64,000 nucleotides of DNA from a bacterium (GCA_021850985.1 JAJZJX010000001.1:62001-126000), one strand, 5' to 3'. Numbered from the stretch's first letter, positions 34,989 to 44,559 are shown. Made by a program: numbers and translations. Notes: generated by a model not told the origin, from the letters alone.

Positions 34989-35195
34989 ATGTATATAAAA
35001 AGGACTGCATACGATTACATATCGGATCATTTAGAAGCCAAAGAAATTACGCTTATTACGGGACCAAGACAAGAGGGCAAGACTACTATAATGGAAACCA
35101 TAAAAAGCGAACTTGATAAAAAAGATGAGAAGAAGCTTTTTTATAAAATTTATGCCGGTGTTCGATTTAATATTATTCCTGGAGCATCTTTATAG
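34989..35195 (+). pseudogene. N-terminal fragment of an AAA ATPase (DUF4143 family)
   Basis: Codes for 68 residues starting MYIKRTAYDYISDHLEAKEI, with the Walker A GPRQEGKTT at 25-33, then ends abruptly after a 27-bp direct repeat. In this family the ATPase domain should go on for about 200 residues and be followed by DUF4143. The matching C-terminal piece appears at 36661-36834, on the other side of an intact relative of this gene. So it is the start of a broken gene. Confidence 0.8.
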
Positions 35196-35348
35196 GATAT
35201 AAATACCGATAAAATAATAATAATTAGTGCATGTAAAATAAGCTTTACAAATATCTTTATTAAATGTAAAATTTATTTATCATGTATTTATCATGTATTT
35301 ATCATATTCGATAAATAAAATTATACGCAATTAATTATATAATAATAT

Positions 35349-35354
35349 TATAAT
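35349..35354 (+). promoter_or_regulatory. -10 box of a probably leaderless ATPase gene
   Basis: TATAAT ends ten bases before the ATG at 35364 and there is no Shine-Dalgarno sequence between them. Transcription from this box would start at or just before the ATG. Confidence 0.4.
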
Positions 35355-35363
35355 ATAGGCTGT

Positions 35364-36638
35364 ATGGGCGGTAATATTAGCGAAAATATCGATTTAAACG
35401 CTTTTTTTTCTATTCAGCAAGAAAGGCTCTTTCGCCTGCCTTCTTACAGGCGCTATATCTATAGCACCATAGATGCGGCTTTACCCCAGAGGCTAATCGG
35501 AATACTCGGGTCAAGGGGGGTAGGGAAGACTACTCTAATGCTTCAAATTATTAAACAGAGGTTTGGGGTATCCGATAAGGCATTATACATCAGCATCGAC
35601 CATCCATATTTTGAAGCTAATCCTTTATACGAATTTGCGGAATATTTTTACAAATACGGCGGGGAACTTTTATGCATCGACGAAGTCCACAAATACCACG
35701 ACTGGTCAAGCCATATAAAAGCTATATACGACGATATCCCTAATCTTAAAATAATATTTTCGGGATCATCCATTCTTCAAATGTCTAAACAGAAAGGGGA
35801 TTTAAGCCGCAGAGCAATTATTTATCAACTTGGCGGACTTTCTTTTCGTGAATATCTAAATATTGCGCATGGCTTTGCTTTTAAGGCATATAGTCTTGAA
35901 GAGATACTTAAAGACCATATTTCAGTAGCATCTAAAATAATCGGAGATATTGATATTAAAGAAACGAAAATTCTTCCCCTCTTTAAAGAATACTTAGATA
36001 TCGGATACTACCCTTTTGTTTTTGAAGGAAAAGAGTTTTATAAGCAAAAACTGACAGAAATTCTTAACCATACTCTTGAAACCGATCTTCCTTTTACCGC
36101 CGCTATTGCAATTAGACAAATTTCAAAACTCAAAAAACTTCTGTATCTTTTGGCTAAAAGCGTTCCTTTTATTCCCGATATTACCGAACTTGCAAGAAGC
36201 ACCGACATTTCAAGGCCGACGATTTATGATTACCTCGAAAAACTTAAAGATGCTAAGGTTCTGCTTTTACTGCAAAAGGTCGGAAGGGGTTATGAAAATC
36301 TTTCGAAACCCGATAAATTATATCTTGAAAATACTAATCTTATGGGCGCTTTGTCTTTAACTCCAGATAAAGGAACGGTGAGGGAAACATTTTTTGCAAA
36401 TCAGATTATAAACGCGCATACAGCGCATGACGATAACCGCTTTTCGGCTAACGAACTTATTGCTATTCCGAAGAACGGCGATTTTCTCATTAAAGGCAGA
36501 TGGACATTTGAAGTGGGCGGCAAAAACAAAAAAGAAAAGCAGATTTCCGGAATTCCCGATAGTTATATTCTTGCAGACGAAATAACAATAGGGTTCGGTA
36601 AAAGAATTCCGCTGTGGCTCATGGGATTTTTATATTAA
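35364..36638 (+). CDS. AAA-family ATPase with DUF4143 domain
   Basis: A 424-residue ATPase: Walker A GSRGVGKTT (49-57), Walker B ELLCIDEVHK (D106, E107), sensor-like FSGSS, then a winged-helix/DUF4143 C-terminal half (TELARSTDISRPTIYDYLEKL) and a PD-(D/E)XK-like end (RWTFEVGGKNKKEKQ). Proteins of this family are frequent, highly variable and of unsettled role; they cluster in defence and integrative regions. It is intact and lies inside the broken remains of a related gene, between 27-bp direct repeats. Confidence 0.85.
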   Translation: MGGNISENIDLNAFFSIQQERLFRLPSYRRYIYSTIDAALPQRLIGILGSRGVGKTTLMLQIIKQRFGVSDKALYISIDHPYFEANPLYEFAEYFYKYGGELLCIDEVHKYHDWSSHIKAIYDDIPNLKIIFSGSSILQMSKQKGDLSRRAIIYQLGGLSFREYLNIAHGFAFKAYSLEEILKDHISVASKIIGDIDIKETKILPLFKEYLDIGYYPFVFEGKEFYKQKLTEILNHTLETDLPFTAAIAIRQISKLKKLLYLLAKSVPFIPDITELARSTDISRPTIYDYLEKLKDAKVLLLLQKVGRGYENLSKPDKLYLENTNLMGALSLTPDKGTVRETFFANQIINAHTAHDDNRFSANELIAIPKNGDFLIKGRWTFEVGGKNKKEKQISGIPDSYILADEITIGFGKRIPLWLMGFLY

Positions 36639-36660
36639 TTATAAATGTTTTAATTAAACA

Positions 36661-36834
36661 TATAAGAAACCGGTTATAACGAGATCGCTTAAGAGTTTTA
36701 TCGAAAAATATAATACTAAAGAAGCATGGATTATAAATCTTTCGCTAAATTTTGAAACAGTCTATAAAGATACGAAAATAAAATTTATGCCGGTGTTCGA
36801 TTTAGTTAATATGATTGAGGATCAAAGCAGATAA
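36661..36834 (+). pseudogene. C-terminal fragment of an AAA/DUF4143 ATPase
   Basis: An open stretch without start codon reading YKKPVITRSLKSFIEKYN, then KEAWIINLSLN and KFMPVFDLVNMIEDQSR before a stop at 36832-36834. This is the usual tail of DUF4143 ATPases. It probably belonged with the N-terminal fragment at 34989; the complete ATPase gene lies between. Contains the second copy of the 27-bp repeat. Confidence 0.65.
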
Positions 36835-36961
36835 AAACCTATGACAATAAATAAATCGGGCATTATTATTTCGTCTCTTTTTTTACCTTTTTATTTTTTA
36901 TATAAATTATGTATATAAATTATGGTATAATTATAATAATTTAGAATAAATCATATAAATA

Positions 36962-37339
36962 ATGAAAACATTTTCATATTTAACATTTCAAGAATTAAGA
37001 GCATATAATCCATTCAATTATAAGTTTCATGCTGATCCTAATAATAATATAAAAACTTTTGAAACTGAAGCTAAAAATCTTGCCAAAGAAATAGCAGACG
37101 GATTAAAAAAAGATTTTAACGCAAAAAAGGTAGTCTTATTTGGTTCTTTAGCAACATTCGAATTTATGGAAGGTTCAGATATTGATATAGCAGTATGGGG
37201 AATTCCATACGATAAATTTTTTAAGGCGGTAGTTTTTGCCTCAGTATTGAGTAAAAAATTCAAAGTGGATTTAGTAGATGCACAAGACGCTTCCGACAGT
37301 TTATTGGACAGCATAAGGCGGGACGGTATAGAGATATGA
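36962..37339 (+). CDS. mntA: MNT-type minimal nucleotidyltransferase
   Basis: A 125-residue protein whose C-terminal half is a minimal nucleotidyltransferase: G61-S62 and D73-x-D75 (LFGSLATFEFMEGSDIDIAV), with a third acidic residue near FKVDLVD. MntA-like antitoxins AMPylate HEPN toxins. The stop overlaps the start of the next frame (ATGA), the usual MNT-HEPN layout, but that partner is broken after 32 codons. The first about 35 residues (TFSYLTFQELRAYNPFNYKF) are unlike the family and may be a sensing or fused part. Confidence 0.8.
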   Translation: MKTFSYLTFQELRAYNPFNYKFHADPNNNIKTFETEAKNLAKEIADGLKKDFNAKKVVLFGSLATFEFMEGSDIDIAVWGIPYDKFFKAVVFASVLSKKFKVDLVDAQDASDSLLDSIRRDGIEI

Positions 37340-37434
37340 ACAAAAAAGCCGCGGTTATAGCAGGACGTTTAAATTCCGAATTAACCGAATTAAACAGGGT
37401 GGCAGATAATTATCGATATACTTGCAAAACCTAA
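37336..37434 (+). pseudogene. Truncated partner gene of the MNT protein, possible HEPN relic
   Basis: Overlaps the MNT stop by four bases (ATGA) and codes for only 32 residues, MNKKAAVIAGRLNSELTELN onward, ending at TAA. Length and position fit the first helix of a HEPN/HepT toxin whose remainder, including the RX4-6H motif, is missing. The family assignment rests on context only. Confidence 0.45.
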
Positions 37435-37558
37435 AAACCTCTGCAGATAATAACGGCGATTAATTTTATAATATAGTTAAAGATTTATTTATTTAACTAC
37501 AAAATAACCAAAATTTATAAAACAAAAATCAAGTTTAAAAAGTAACGGAAGTTTAGAA

Positions 37559-40500
37559 TTATATTACGGCAATAAACTCCGCAACTATTCTGTAATCGCT
37601 TTCGGAAGCGTTTTCCAATATTATGTCTTCAAAATCTTTATTATCCGGAGAAAGGATTATTCTTTTATGCGACCACTGCCCGTCTTCGCCCGAATATTCC
37701 TTTTCGCTGCGGTATCTTTTTACGGTAAACCTTTGATTAGTTTCCGGGTCTAAATGGTTCTTTAATTCAGCAAGCACTACTTTGCCGTTGCGGGAGCCTT
37801 GCGGTTCGTAGCGGAATATGCAATAACTGCCGTCCGGTATCGTCGGCTCCATCGATTTTCCGACAACTTTTGCAATAAACATATCAGGATATAATTTATG
37901 CTGGTAATTCAAATTTACATTCTTAACGTTTTTCCAACCGAGCCGCTCGACGTACTGCTCACCGCTAAACTTAGATGCGGCGGCTTCCAAAGAATACACC
38001 GGAAGATATTCGACGAATTTCTGCTCTTCGGGCACGTCATCATCGGGGATGATATCAAACTTTGCGGGGAAATCAATTATGTTATCGTTGTTTAGGATTT
38101 TTTCATTTTCTGAGCTTAACCGCTGAAACTGACCGTCGGCGTAACGCTGTTCGTTTGCCTCAAAATTTTCCGCCTTTTCCGACCACTCGGCACACATTTC
38201 CTTAGCCTGTTCCAATACGGTATTTGTTGCATTTTCCCTTTTATCAGGCGGGTAACCGTATTTATTCAGTATTCTTTTAACCATTAGCCTCATTTTTGCC
38301 TGAACGCTTTCTTTTTTCGTCCAGTCGATAGTTACATTGTTTCGTATAGCGTCGGCCAACTCCTTTGCAATGGTTTTAAGGGTTTCATCGCCTAAAACCT
38401 TTACGGCGCTGTCGGATACGCCGAGCGCATCGTAAAACGCAATTTCGTCTTCGGTAAGCCCCAAATCTTCATTTCGCTTATACGACTCCCTCATTTTTAC
38501 CGCAAGTTCTAAAAGCTGCTCGATTACTTCGGCTGTTTCTATATTTTTGTTTGTATAAGCCTTAATCGCCCTGTTTAAAAGTTCCGAAAAAGACCTCGCC
38601 TGAATCAGATTTTTCTTCTGCCTGATTTTTATCTCATCGTTAAGAAGCTTCTTGAGAGCTTCAAAAGCAAGGTTTTTTCTCGGCATTTCTTTTATTTCTT
38701 TTAAAAAATCATCGGATAATATAGAAATATCGGGCTTTTTAAGTCCTGCCGCAGCAAATATATCTATAACCCTGTCGGAAACAATCGCTTTGGATAAAAT
38801 CTGCTTAATAGCCGAATCATAATTCTTCTGTTCGTCTATAGCTCGGGATTCTGACAGCTTAAGTATAGCCGACCTGACCGATTGAAAAAACCCGACCTCG
38901 TCGCTTATCTTTGCCGTTTCTTCATGCGGAACGGCTAAAGCAAAAGCTTTGGACAATGCGGTAACATTTTTTAAAAATATCTCCTTTCCTTCTTTTTGAG
39001 ACAGTATATGCTCTTCCGCATCTAAAATAATCTGCATTTTATCGGCGACTTTTACGTCCTTAAATTTTTTATAATCAAAGCCGTAAAATAAATCCGATAT
39101 TATTTCATACTTTTCTTTCATTAAGGCAACCGCCGTTTCTTTGTCTATTCCAACCTGCTTTCTGTCGCCCGCCGTATAATCGGATAAAGCCTTTTCAAGT
39201 TCAAAATATAATCCTATATAATCAACTATCAAACCTCCGGGCTTGTCTTTAAAAACCCTGTTAACCCTGGAAATTGCCTGCATAAGATTATGTCCCGTCA
39301 TAGGTTTGTCGATATACATAGTATTAAGAGACGGCACGTCGAAACCGGTAAGCCACATATCCCTCACAATAACTATATCCAAGCCGCTTGAATTATCTTT
39401 AAACCTGTATCCTAATTTCTGACGCCTCTGTTTGGTTCTGATATGTTCCTGCCATAAAGGGCTATCCGATGCGGAACCCGTCATTACAATCTTAATAGTT
39501 CCTTTGTCGTCGTCTTTATCGTACCAGTCCGGTCTTAATTTTATAATCTCGTTATGCAGTTCTATGCAAATTCTTCTGCTCATACAGACAATCATCGCTT
39601 TGCCTTCCGATGCTTTAAGACGCGATTCCCAGTGTCCGACTATATCTTTTGCTATTCTTTTGATTCTGTCTTCGCTGCCGACCAATTTTTCGATGCTTGC
39701 CCATTTGCTTTTAAGCCTTTCTTTGCTTTCAACCTCTTCCCCTTCGGTAATTTCTTCAAACTCTTTATCTATTTGCGGAATTTCTTCCGGCTTCAATTCA
39801 AGTTTTGCCAGCCTGTTTTCGTAAAAAATAGGAACGGTCGCGCCGTCTTTGATAGACTGCTCTATATCGTATATATCTACATATTTTCCGAAAACCGCAG
39901 GAGTGCTTCTGTCGGATTTTTCAATAGGCGTTCCGGTAAAACCTATAAAAGAAGCTTTCGGAAGAGCGTCCCGCAAATTTCTTGCGAACCCGTCGATAAA
40001 ATCGTACTGGCTTCTGTGCGCCTCGTCAGCTATGACAATTACATTTTCTCTTTCCGAAAGCAAAGGATATTTTGTTCCGGTCTCGGCCGGCATAAATTTT
40101 TGTATCGTAGTAAATATCACGCCGCCGGAAGAAACCTTAAGAAGTTCTTTTAAATCCTCTCTCGAGTTTGCCTGTTTAGGAAACTGCCTTAAAAGTTCGT
40201 TACAATTACCGAACGTATCGAACAACTGTCCGTCTAAATCGTTCCTGTCCGTTAAAAGTATCAAAGTAGGATTGTTAAGTTTCGGCTCAAGAATTAATTT
40301 TCCCGCATAAAAAACCATAATAAGGCTTTTGCCCGAACCGGTCGTATGCCAGATAATACCGGCTCTTTTATCGTCGCCGTGCACGGCCGCTATTGTAGAT
40401 GCTACCGCATTGTTCACGGCATAATACTGATGATAAGCCGCAATTTTTTTAGATATTCTAATGCCGTCGTCGGTTTGGCTCCTGTCCGGTTTTTTTGTTT

Positions 40501-41401
40501 TATCGTAATCTCTGCCGTTATTTATATGCGAATCCGATTCAAATACTATAAAATGCCTTATTAAATCAAGCAGAATCTCTTTTTTAAACATGCCTTCGAT
40601 TAAAATTGCAAGTTGCGGATTATTAAGCTTAAAATCGGATGCGGAGATATCGCCTTGAGGCGAGGATATATGCGAGTTTTGTTTTTCAGGAGATATTGAA
40701 TTTGTATTTTCAGAATCTTTAAAGTCTTTTAAACCTGTTGTCTTCCAAGGACTAAACCTGTTTTTAGGAGATGTTAGCGTTCCCGCTCTCGCTTCCATAC
40801 CATCTGATATTATCAATATTTCGTTAAAGCGGAAAATGGAAGATATAAGGTTTTTGTATGTTTGAATCTGCGTATAAGCGCTCCATATAGAAGCATTCTC
40901 GTCGACGGGGTTTTTAAGCTCTATTAAAACTAAAGGAAGCCCGTTAATAAATAAAATTATATCCGGCCTCCTATTTTCCCTGCCTTCTTTAATAGTGAAC
41001 TGATTTACCGCTAAAAATTCATTTTCGCCTGCATCTTCAAAATTAAACAGCCATACAATATCGTTTTTTATTCCGTTTTCAGTATTGTATTCCACCGGAA
41101 CGCCGTCGGTCAGGAAGCGATGAAACGTTTTGTTGTTCGTAATTAAATCCTGGCTTTCGGAATAAATAATTTTCTTAACCGCTTCATTTATAACATCCTG
41201 CATGACGGCTTGCGGAATATGCTTGTTAATTCTTTGCAATGCCGCCGTTAATCTTGATTTTAATGCGACCTCGTCGTATTTTCTTTCCTCGTTTTCGCCG
41301 CCCTCCGAGATATCCGGCCCATAAATTACCGTATATCCCAAGCTCTCAAGATTCTCTAATGCTAACTGTTCTATGTCGGATTCGGATATTATATTGCGCA
41401 T
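37559..41401 (-). CDS. hsdR: Type I restriction enzyme HsdR fused to a C-terminal S24/LexA-like peptidase domain
   Basis: A 1280-residue restriction-translocation subunit. PD-(D/E)XK nuclease: D147, E161, K163 (RRPDIIL then LVLIELKN). SF2 motor: Walker A TTGSGKS (353-359), DEAH 459-462, GFTGTP 487-492, then [10 protein letters not shown] and RVNR motifs. A long helical region follows to about 1100. The last 152 residues (1129-1280) are an extra domain of S24 peptidase type: [13 protein letters not shown], then [15 protein letters not shown] with Ser1183 and TVKRYRSEK with Lys1228, the Ser-Lys dyad of LexA and UmuD. Typical HsdR proteins end without it. With HsdM and HsdS it should cut unmodified DNA; the added domain may control it after DNA damage, which is inference. 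Confidence 0.93.
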   Translation of the reverse strand: MRNIISESDIEQLALENLESLGYTVIYGPDISEGGENEERKYDEVALKSRLTAALQRINKHIPQAVMQDVINEAVKKIIYSESQDLITNNKTFHRFLTDGVPVEYNTENGIKNDIVWLFNFEDAGENEFLAVNQFTIKEGRENRRPDIILFINGLPLVLIELKNPVDENASIWSAYTQIQTYKNLISSIFRFNEILIISDGMEARAGTLTSPKNRFSPWKTTGLKDFKDSENTNSISPEKQNSHISSPQGDISASDFKLNNPQLAILIEGMFKKEILLDLIRHFIVFESDSHINNGRDYDKTKKPDRSQTDDGIRISKKIAAYHQYYAVNNAVASTIAAVHGDDKRAGIIWHTTGSGKSLIMVFYAGKLILEPKLNNPTLILLTDRNDLDGQLFDTFGNCNELLRQFPKQANSREDLKELLKVSSGGVIFTTIQKFMPAETGTKYPLLSERENVIVIADEAHRSQYDFIDGFARNLRDALPKASFIGFTGTPIEKSDRSTPAVFGKYVDIYDIEQSIKDGATVPIFYENRLAKLELKPEEIPQIDKEFEEITEGEEVESKERLKSKWASIEKLVGSEDRIKRIAKDIVGHWESRLKASEGKAMIVCMSRRICIELHNEIIKLRPDWYDKDDDKGTIKIVMTGSASDSPLWQEHIRTKQRRQKLGYRFKDNSSGLDIVIVRDMWLTGFDVPSLNTMYIDKPMTGHNLMQAISRVNRVFKDKPGGLIVDYIGLYFELEKALSDYTAGDRKQVGIDKETAVALMKEKYEIISDLFYGFDYKKFKDVKVADKMQIILDAEEHILSQKEGKEIFLKNVTALSKAFALAVPHEETAKISDEVGFFQSVRSAILKLSESRAIDEQKNYDSAIKQILSKAIVSDRVIDIFAAAGLKKPDISILSDDFLKEIKEMPRKNLAFEALKKLLNDEIKIRQKKNLIQARSFSELLNRAIKAYTNKNIETAEVIEQLLELAVKMRESYKRNEDLGLTEDEIAFYDALGVSDSAVKVLGDETLKTIAKELADAIRNNVTIDWTKKESVQAKMRLMVKRILNKYGYPPDKRENATNTVLEQAKEMCAEWSEKAENFEANEQRYADGQFQRLSSENEKILNNDNIIDFPAKFDIIPDDDVPEEQKFVEYLPVYSLEAAASKFSGEQYVERLGWKNVKNVNLNYQHKLYPDMFIAKVVGKSMEPTIPDGSYCIFRYEPQGSRNGKVVLAELKNHLDPETNQRFTVKRYRSEKEYSGEDGQWSHKRIILSPDNKDFEDIILENASESDYRIVAEFIAVI

Positions 41402-41428
41402 ATTATTTATTAATTATTCCTCGCCTTT

Positions 41429-42694
41429 CTAACTCTCAGGGGTGACCGGCACCCTTATTTTGCCAGACATAAGTTTTGGGAGCAGGGAGTCTCGAAGGGC
41501 AGATAGGGTTTGGATTGACGTCTGATTCAAATTAACTTTTCCATATAATGGCTTAATGCGATTAGAAAATAATTCCAAAATTTCTTTAGCCGGAATTAAT
41601 ATTTTTATTTTTCGAATATTTTCATTGTTTATTGCTTCCATAGTCGTTCCATTGCAAAAATTATCTTTTATTAATTCAAATTTATCATCTGTAATAAAAT
41701 TCCATAAATAATAAAAAGCATACTCCTTTACGTCTAAACCAGCAAAACCTGTAGAAAGGATACAATTATTTAATTCCCATTCTGAGTATTTATCAAAAAA
41801 CAATGCTTTCTTGCTATTTTTCATTTTTGCAAACCAAATAGAATTTATTTTTGGCTGCATATTTGCTCTTGATGGGCGTTGTTGTAATGAAATTTTACTT
41901 GTTAAATCAATTACATTTGTACCTTGTACAGACGCGGTATCCAAATAAATTTTTTCTCCTTCAAAATTATCTATTCCTGTTTTAGATAAGTTCGTTAGTA
42001 TATTGTCACCCAAATAACCAATCTTCCACCCTTCGGGAATTTCGCCAAGTTCGCTTTCAACCATTTTCCCGCCGCTCGATTTGTAGCCTTTTAACTCCCC
42101 TCCTTGAAAGGAGGGGAGTTTGGAGTTTTTTTCATCTTCTACCGGAAACTCGAAATCAACGAACCACCGCTTATATATTGTCTGCGCTATGGCTTCCAGC
42201 GTCTTATTCTGCTCCCGCAGAAGTTCTATTTTGTCGTCAAGCGAGGAAAGGATAGCAGCAATGGCTCGCTGTTCTTTTAAACTTTCTGGAATAACAATTA
42301 GCAATGAATAAATCCTGCCTCGATTCAATCCAGGCACTGCCGAATCAGAATTTAATTTATCAAGATTTAATGTTTTAAGTAAGTAATAAAAATAATGGAA
42401 ATCTATTGCAATATCTTTACGCGTTAAATAATAAACTGTATCTATTGGATAAAATGGAATCTGCGAATAATTAATCGAACCTATAGTGCCTTTTCTTCCA
42501 ATAATATAGCCTTCTCCATTAATTAATGCCTTATTATGAAAACCAGTAATTCCACTTGAACCATAAACCGGAATATTACCCTCTATCCTATTTTTTGTAT
42601 TTAACCCTTTTCCGTAATTAAAAACTGCTACCTCTCCCAGCCTCGTCATCTTCCAGCCTTTTGGTATTTTAGTTTTTTTATTTTCGGTTTGCAT
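41429..42694 (-). CDS. hsdS: Type I restriction-modification specificity subunit HsdS
   Basis: A 421-residue specificity subunit from the ATG at 42692-42694; a longer frame up to 42838 exists but its first 48 residues are unlike HsdS and overlap the HTH fragment. Two target-recognition domains (about 10-135 and 215-370) are separated by a conserved helix (LKEQRAIAAILSSLDDKIELL and AQTIYKRWFVDFEFP). The C-terminal helix ends RDSLLPKLMSGKIRV. Just after the central helix, residues 192-201 (KLPSFQGGEL) are encoded by a repeat-derived hairpin at 42093-42120. It directs HsdM and HsdR to a bipartite site. It ends 28 bases before the hsdR start. Confidence 0.88.
   Translation of the reverse strand: MQTENKKTKIPKGWKMTRLGEVAVFNYGKGLNTKNRIEGNIPVYGSSGITGFHNKALINGEGYIIGRKGTIGSINYSQIPFYPIDTVYYLTRKDIAIDFHYFYYLLKTLNLDKLNSDSAVPGLNRGRIYSLLIVIPESLKEQRAIAAILSSLDDKIELLREQNKTLEAIAQTIYKRWFVDFEFPVEDEKNSKLPSFQGGELKGYKSSGGKMVESELGEIPEGWKIGYLGDNILTNLSKTGIDNFEGEKIYLDTASVQGTNVIDLTSKISLQQRPSRANMQPKINSIWFAKMKNSKKALFFDKYSEWELNNCILSTGFAGLDVKEYAFYYLWNFITDDKFELIKDNFCNGTTMEAINNENIRKIKILIPAKEILELFSNRIKPLYGKVNLNQTSIQTLSALRDSLLPKLMSGKIRVPVTPES
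42093..42120. repeat. Repeat-type hairpin inside hsdS
   Basis: AACTCCCCTCCTT, loop GA, and its exact complement AAGGAGGGGAGTT. The core AAGGAGGGG equals that of the GC-rich palindrome inside the family A element at 15753-15772. Here it is read in frame in the linker between the central helix and the second recognition domain. Confidence 0.8.
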
Positions 42695-42755
42695 TCCACT
42701 ATTTCCCTTTATGAGTCCTTTGGGGTCGTTATAAAATACTCTTTTATTTGTTCTT

Positions 42756-43001
42756 TTATTCTTTTTCGCTGCCGCCTTCTTTTTGAACTGTTTCCAAAAT
42801 GGAAACAGTTGATTCTTTTTCAAGTTCAGACGAGTCAAATATATTTTTCACATGATTTGAAATTGCAGCTTTCTTAACATTAAAAAGCTGGGCAACTTGC
42901 TGTTGGGTTAACAAAAGAGTTTCTTTTTTTGAATCAATTGCTATCTCGATTGCTGCGCTTTCCGACTGATATATAGCTATTTCATTTTTAATATTTTTCA
43001 T
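42756..43001 (-). CDS. RhuM-like HTH protein, truncated
   Basis: An 81-residue protein starting MKNIKNEIAIYQSESAAIEI, which is the start of RhuM-family proteins that are often inserted between hsdM and hsdS. It includes a helix-turn-helix-like stretch (TQQQVAQLFNVKKAAISNHV, 32-51). Intact members are about 300 residues, so this is the N-terminal quarter; it stops at KEGGSEKE, and the following DNA in the next frame leads into hsdS. It may still bind DNA. It begins six bases after the hsdM stop. Confidence 0.7.
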   Translation of the reverse strand: MKNIKNEIAIYQSESAAIEIAIDSKKETLLLTQQQVAQLFNVKKAAISNHVKNIFDSSELEKESTVSILETVQKEGGSEKE

Positions 43002-43007
43002 AAATTC

Positions 43008-44276
43008 TTATTCCAAATTCAGCCCTATTTTAGCCAATTGTGTTTTTATTTCTTCGTCCAGCCTTTTTTCTTCTTGCATTTGCTTCGATAATTCCGCCGT
43101 CAGCCGTTTTATCTTTTCCTCAAATACTTCGTCGTCTTCTTCCGTTTCTTTAGTGCCGACGTATCTGCCGGGCGTTAAAATATAGCCCTGCTTTTTTATT
43201 TCTTCAATGGACGCTGTTTTGCAGAAACCTGCAATATCTTCATACTCGCCTCCTTCGCCTCTGAAAGCATGGTAAGTATCCGCGATTTTATTAATTTCTT
43301 CATCGGTAAGCTCTCTGTGTCTTCTGTCGAGCATAACGCCCATTTCACGGGCGTCTATAAACAAAACTTCTCCCCTTCTGTCCCTGAATTTATGGTTCTT
43401 TTTGTCGCGGGCTATAAACCAGAGACAAGCCGGAATCATAGTGTTGTAAAATAGCTGAGAGGGAAGGGCAACCATACAATCCACTAAATCGGCCTCTATT
43501 ATATTTTTTCTTATTTCTCCTTCGTTAGAAGTATTGGAACTCATAGAACCGTTGGAAAGTACAAAGCCCGCTATGCCGGTCGGGGACAGATGAAAGATAA
43601 AATGCTGAATCCATGCAAAGTTTGCATTATTAACCGGAGGGACGCCATATTTCCAGCGGACGTCATCCTTTAAAAGTTCGCCTCTCCAATCTGAGTCGTT
43701 AAAAGGAGGATTGGCAAGAATAAAATCGGCTTTTAAGGTTTTATGTGCGTCGTTTAAAAAACTTCCTTCGTTATTCCACTGGATATCGGCTTCAATCCTG
43801 CGGATAGCAAGATTCATTTTACAAAGCCGCCAGGTAGTCTGGTTGCTCTCCTGCCCGTAAATGGAAATATCCCCTATCCTTCCGCCGTGTTCCTGCACAA
43901 ACTTTTCGGACTGGACGAACATTCCGCCGGAGCCGCAGCATGGGTCATAAACTCTGCCTTTATAAGGCTCGAGCATCTGCGTAAGAAGTTTAACTATGCA
44001 TCTTGGGGTGTAAAACTGCCCGCCTTTTTTGCCTTCCGCATCCGCAAACTGCCCTAAAAAATACTCGTAAACCCTGCCAAGAATATCTTTGCTTATATTG
44101 TCTTTTTCTCCTAAACCAATCGTCCCTATTAAATCTATAAGTTCGCCGAGGCGCTGTTTGTCTAATCCTTCCCTTGCATAATTTTTCGGAAGGACGCCTT
44201 TTAATACGGGATTAATATTTTCTATTTCGGTCATTGCATCGTCTATTAACTTACCGGATATGCGGCTGTTTAGCAT
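43008..44276 (-). CDS. hsdM: HsdM methyltransferase, catalytic part (downstream of frameshift)
   Basis: The 422-residue main part of an N6-adenine DNA methyltransferase. SAM-binding motif [13 protein letters not shown] and catalytic NPPF ([10 protein letters not shown]) are intact. The first five residues (MLNSR) are read in a wrong frame; from SGKLIDDAM onward the sequence fits HsdM. The true N-terminus is the separate frame at 44251-44559. One extra base at 44256/44257 separates them. If the frameshift is real, either both pieces complement each other or modification is lost. Confidence 0.9.
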   Translation of the reverse strand: MLNSRISGKLIDDAMTEIENINPVLKGVLPKNYAREGLDKQRLGELIDLIGTIGLGEKDNISKDILGRVYEYFLGQFADAEGKKGGQFYTPRCIVKLLTQMLEPYKGRVYDPCCGSGGMFVQSEKFVQEHGGRIGDISIYGQESNQTTWRLCKMNLAIRRIEADIQWNNEGSFLNDAHKTLKADFILANPPFNDSDWRGELLKDDVRWKYGVPPVNNANFAWIQHFIFHLSPTGIAGFVLSNGSMSSNTSNEGEIRKNIIEADLVDCMVALPSQLFYNTMIPACLWFIARDKKNHKFRDRRGEVLFIDAREMGVMLDRRHRELTDEEINKIADTYHAFRGEGGEYEDIAGFCKTASIEEIKKQGYILTPGRYVGTKETEEDDEVFEEKIKRLTAELSKQMQEEKRLDEEIKTQLAKIGLNLE

Positions 44277-44559
44277 TATTCTGCAGGTAATCCCATCTGG
44301 CTTTTTGCGGAACGTAAAATATGTTTTCGGATTTATATTCGTCCAATTCTTCGGCGTCTTTGCCTTCCTTTATTAATTTATCGTAAAGCTCGATAAACGA
44401 GTCTGAAATATATTTAAGGAATATAAGCCCAAGGACTACGTGTTTATATTCTGCGGCATCCATATTGTTGCGCATCTTATCCGCCGTCTGCCAGAGCTTG
44501 GAAGTGAAACCTATATCTCCCGTCTGATTTGAGCTATTATTGCCGTTAATTTTCGCCAT
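44251..44559 (-). CDS. hsdM: HsdM N-terminal part (upstream of frameshift)
   Basis: Codes for 102 residues of the HsdM N-terminal helical domain: [20 protein letters not shown] and [13 protein letters not shown], then [13 protein letters not shown], where the frame ends at IR and a stop. The normal continuation is ..[11 protein letters not shown]; removing one C of the TATCCGGT on the minus strand restores it. Start is the ATG at 44557-44559. First gene of the restriction locus, downstream of two palindromic operator candidates. Confidence 0.88.
   Translation of the reverse strand: MAKINGNNSSNQTGDIGFTSKLWQTADKMRNNMDAAEYKHVVLGLIFLKYISDSFIELYDKLIKEGKDAEELDEYKSENIFYVPQKARWDYLQNNAKQPHIR

Larger units (their letters stand above)
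35143..36804. repeat. 27-bp direct repeats bracketing an intact ATPase gene
   Basis: ATAAAATTTATGCCGGTGTT followed by CGATTTA occurs at 35143-35169 and identically at 36778-36804. The first copy lies in the N-terminal ATPase relic, the second in the C-terminal relic, but in different reading frames. The complete 424-residue ATPase lies between them. Confidence 0.85.

Noticed and set aside
36841..36918. 26-codon hydrophobic frame (MTINKSGIII start) after the ATPase relic
   Set aside because: Could be a small membrane toxin, but there is no ribosome site or promoter and it lies in low-complexity AT-rich DNA.
42695..42838. N-terminal extension of hsdS
   Set aside because: The 48 added residues are basic, unlike HsdS and overlap the HTH fragment in another frame; the ATG at 42694 precedes the normal HsdS start.
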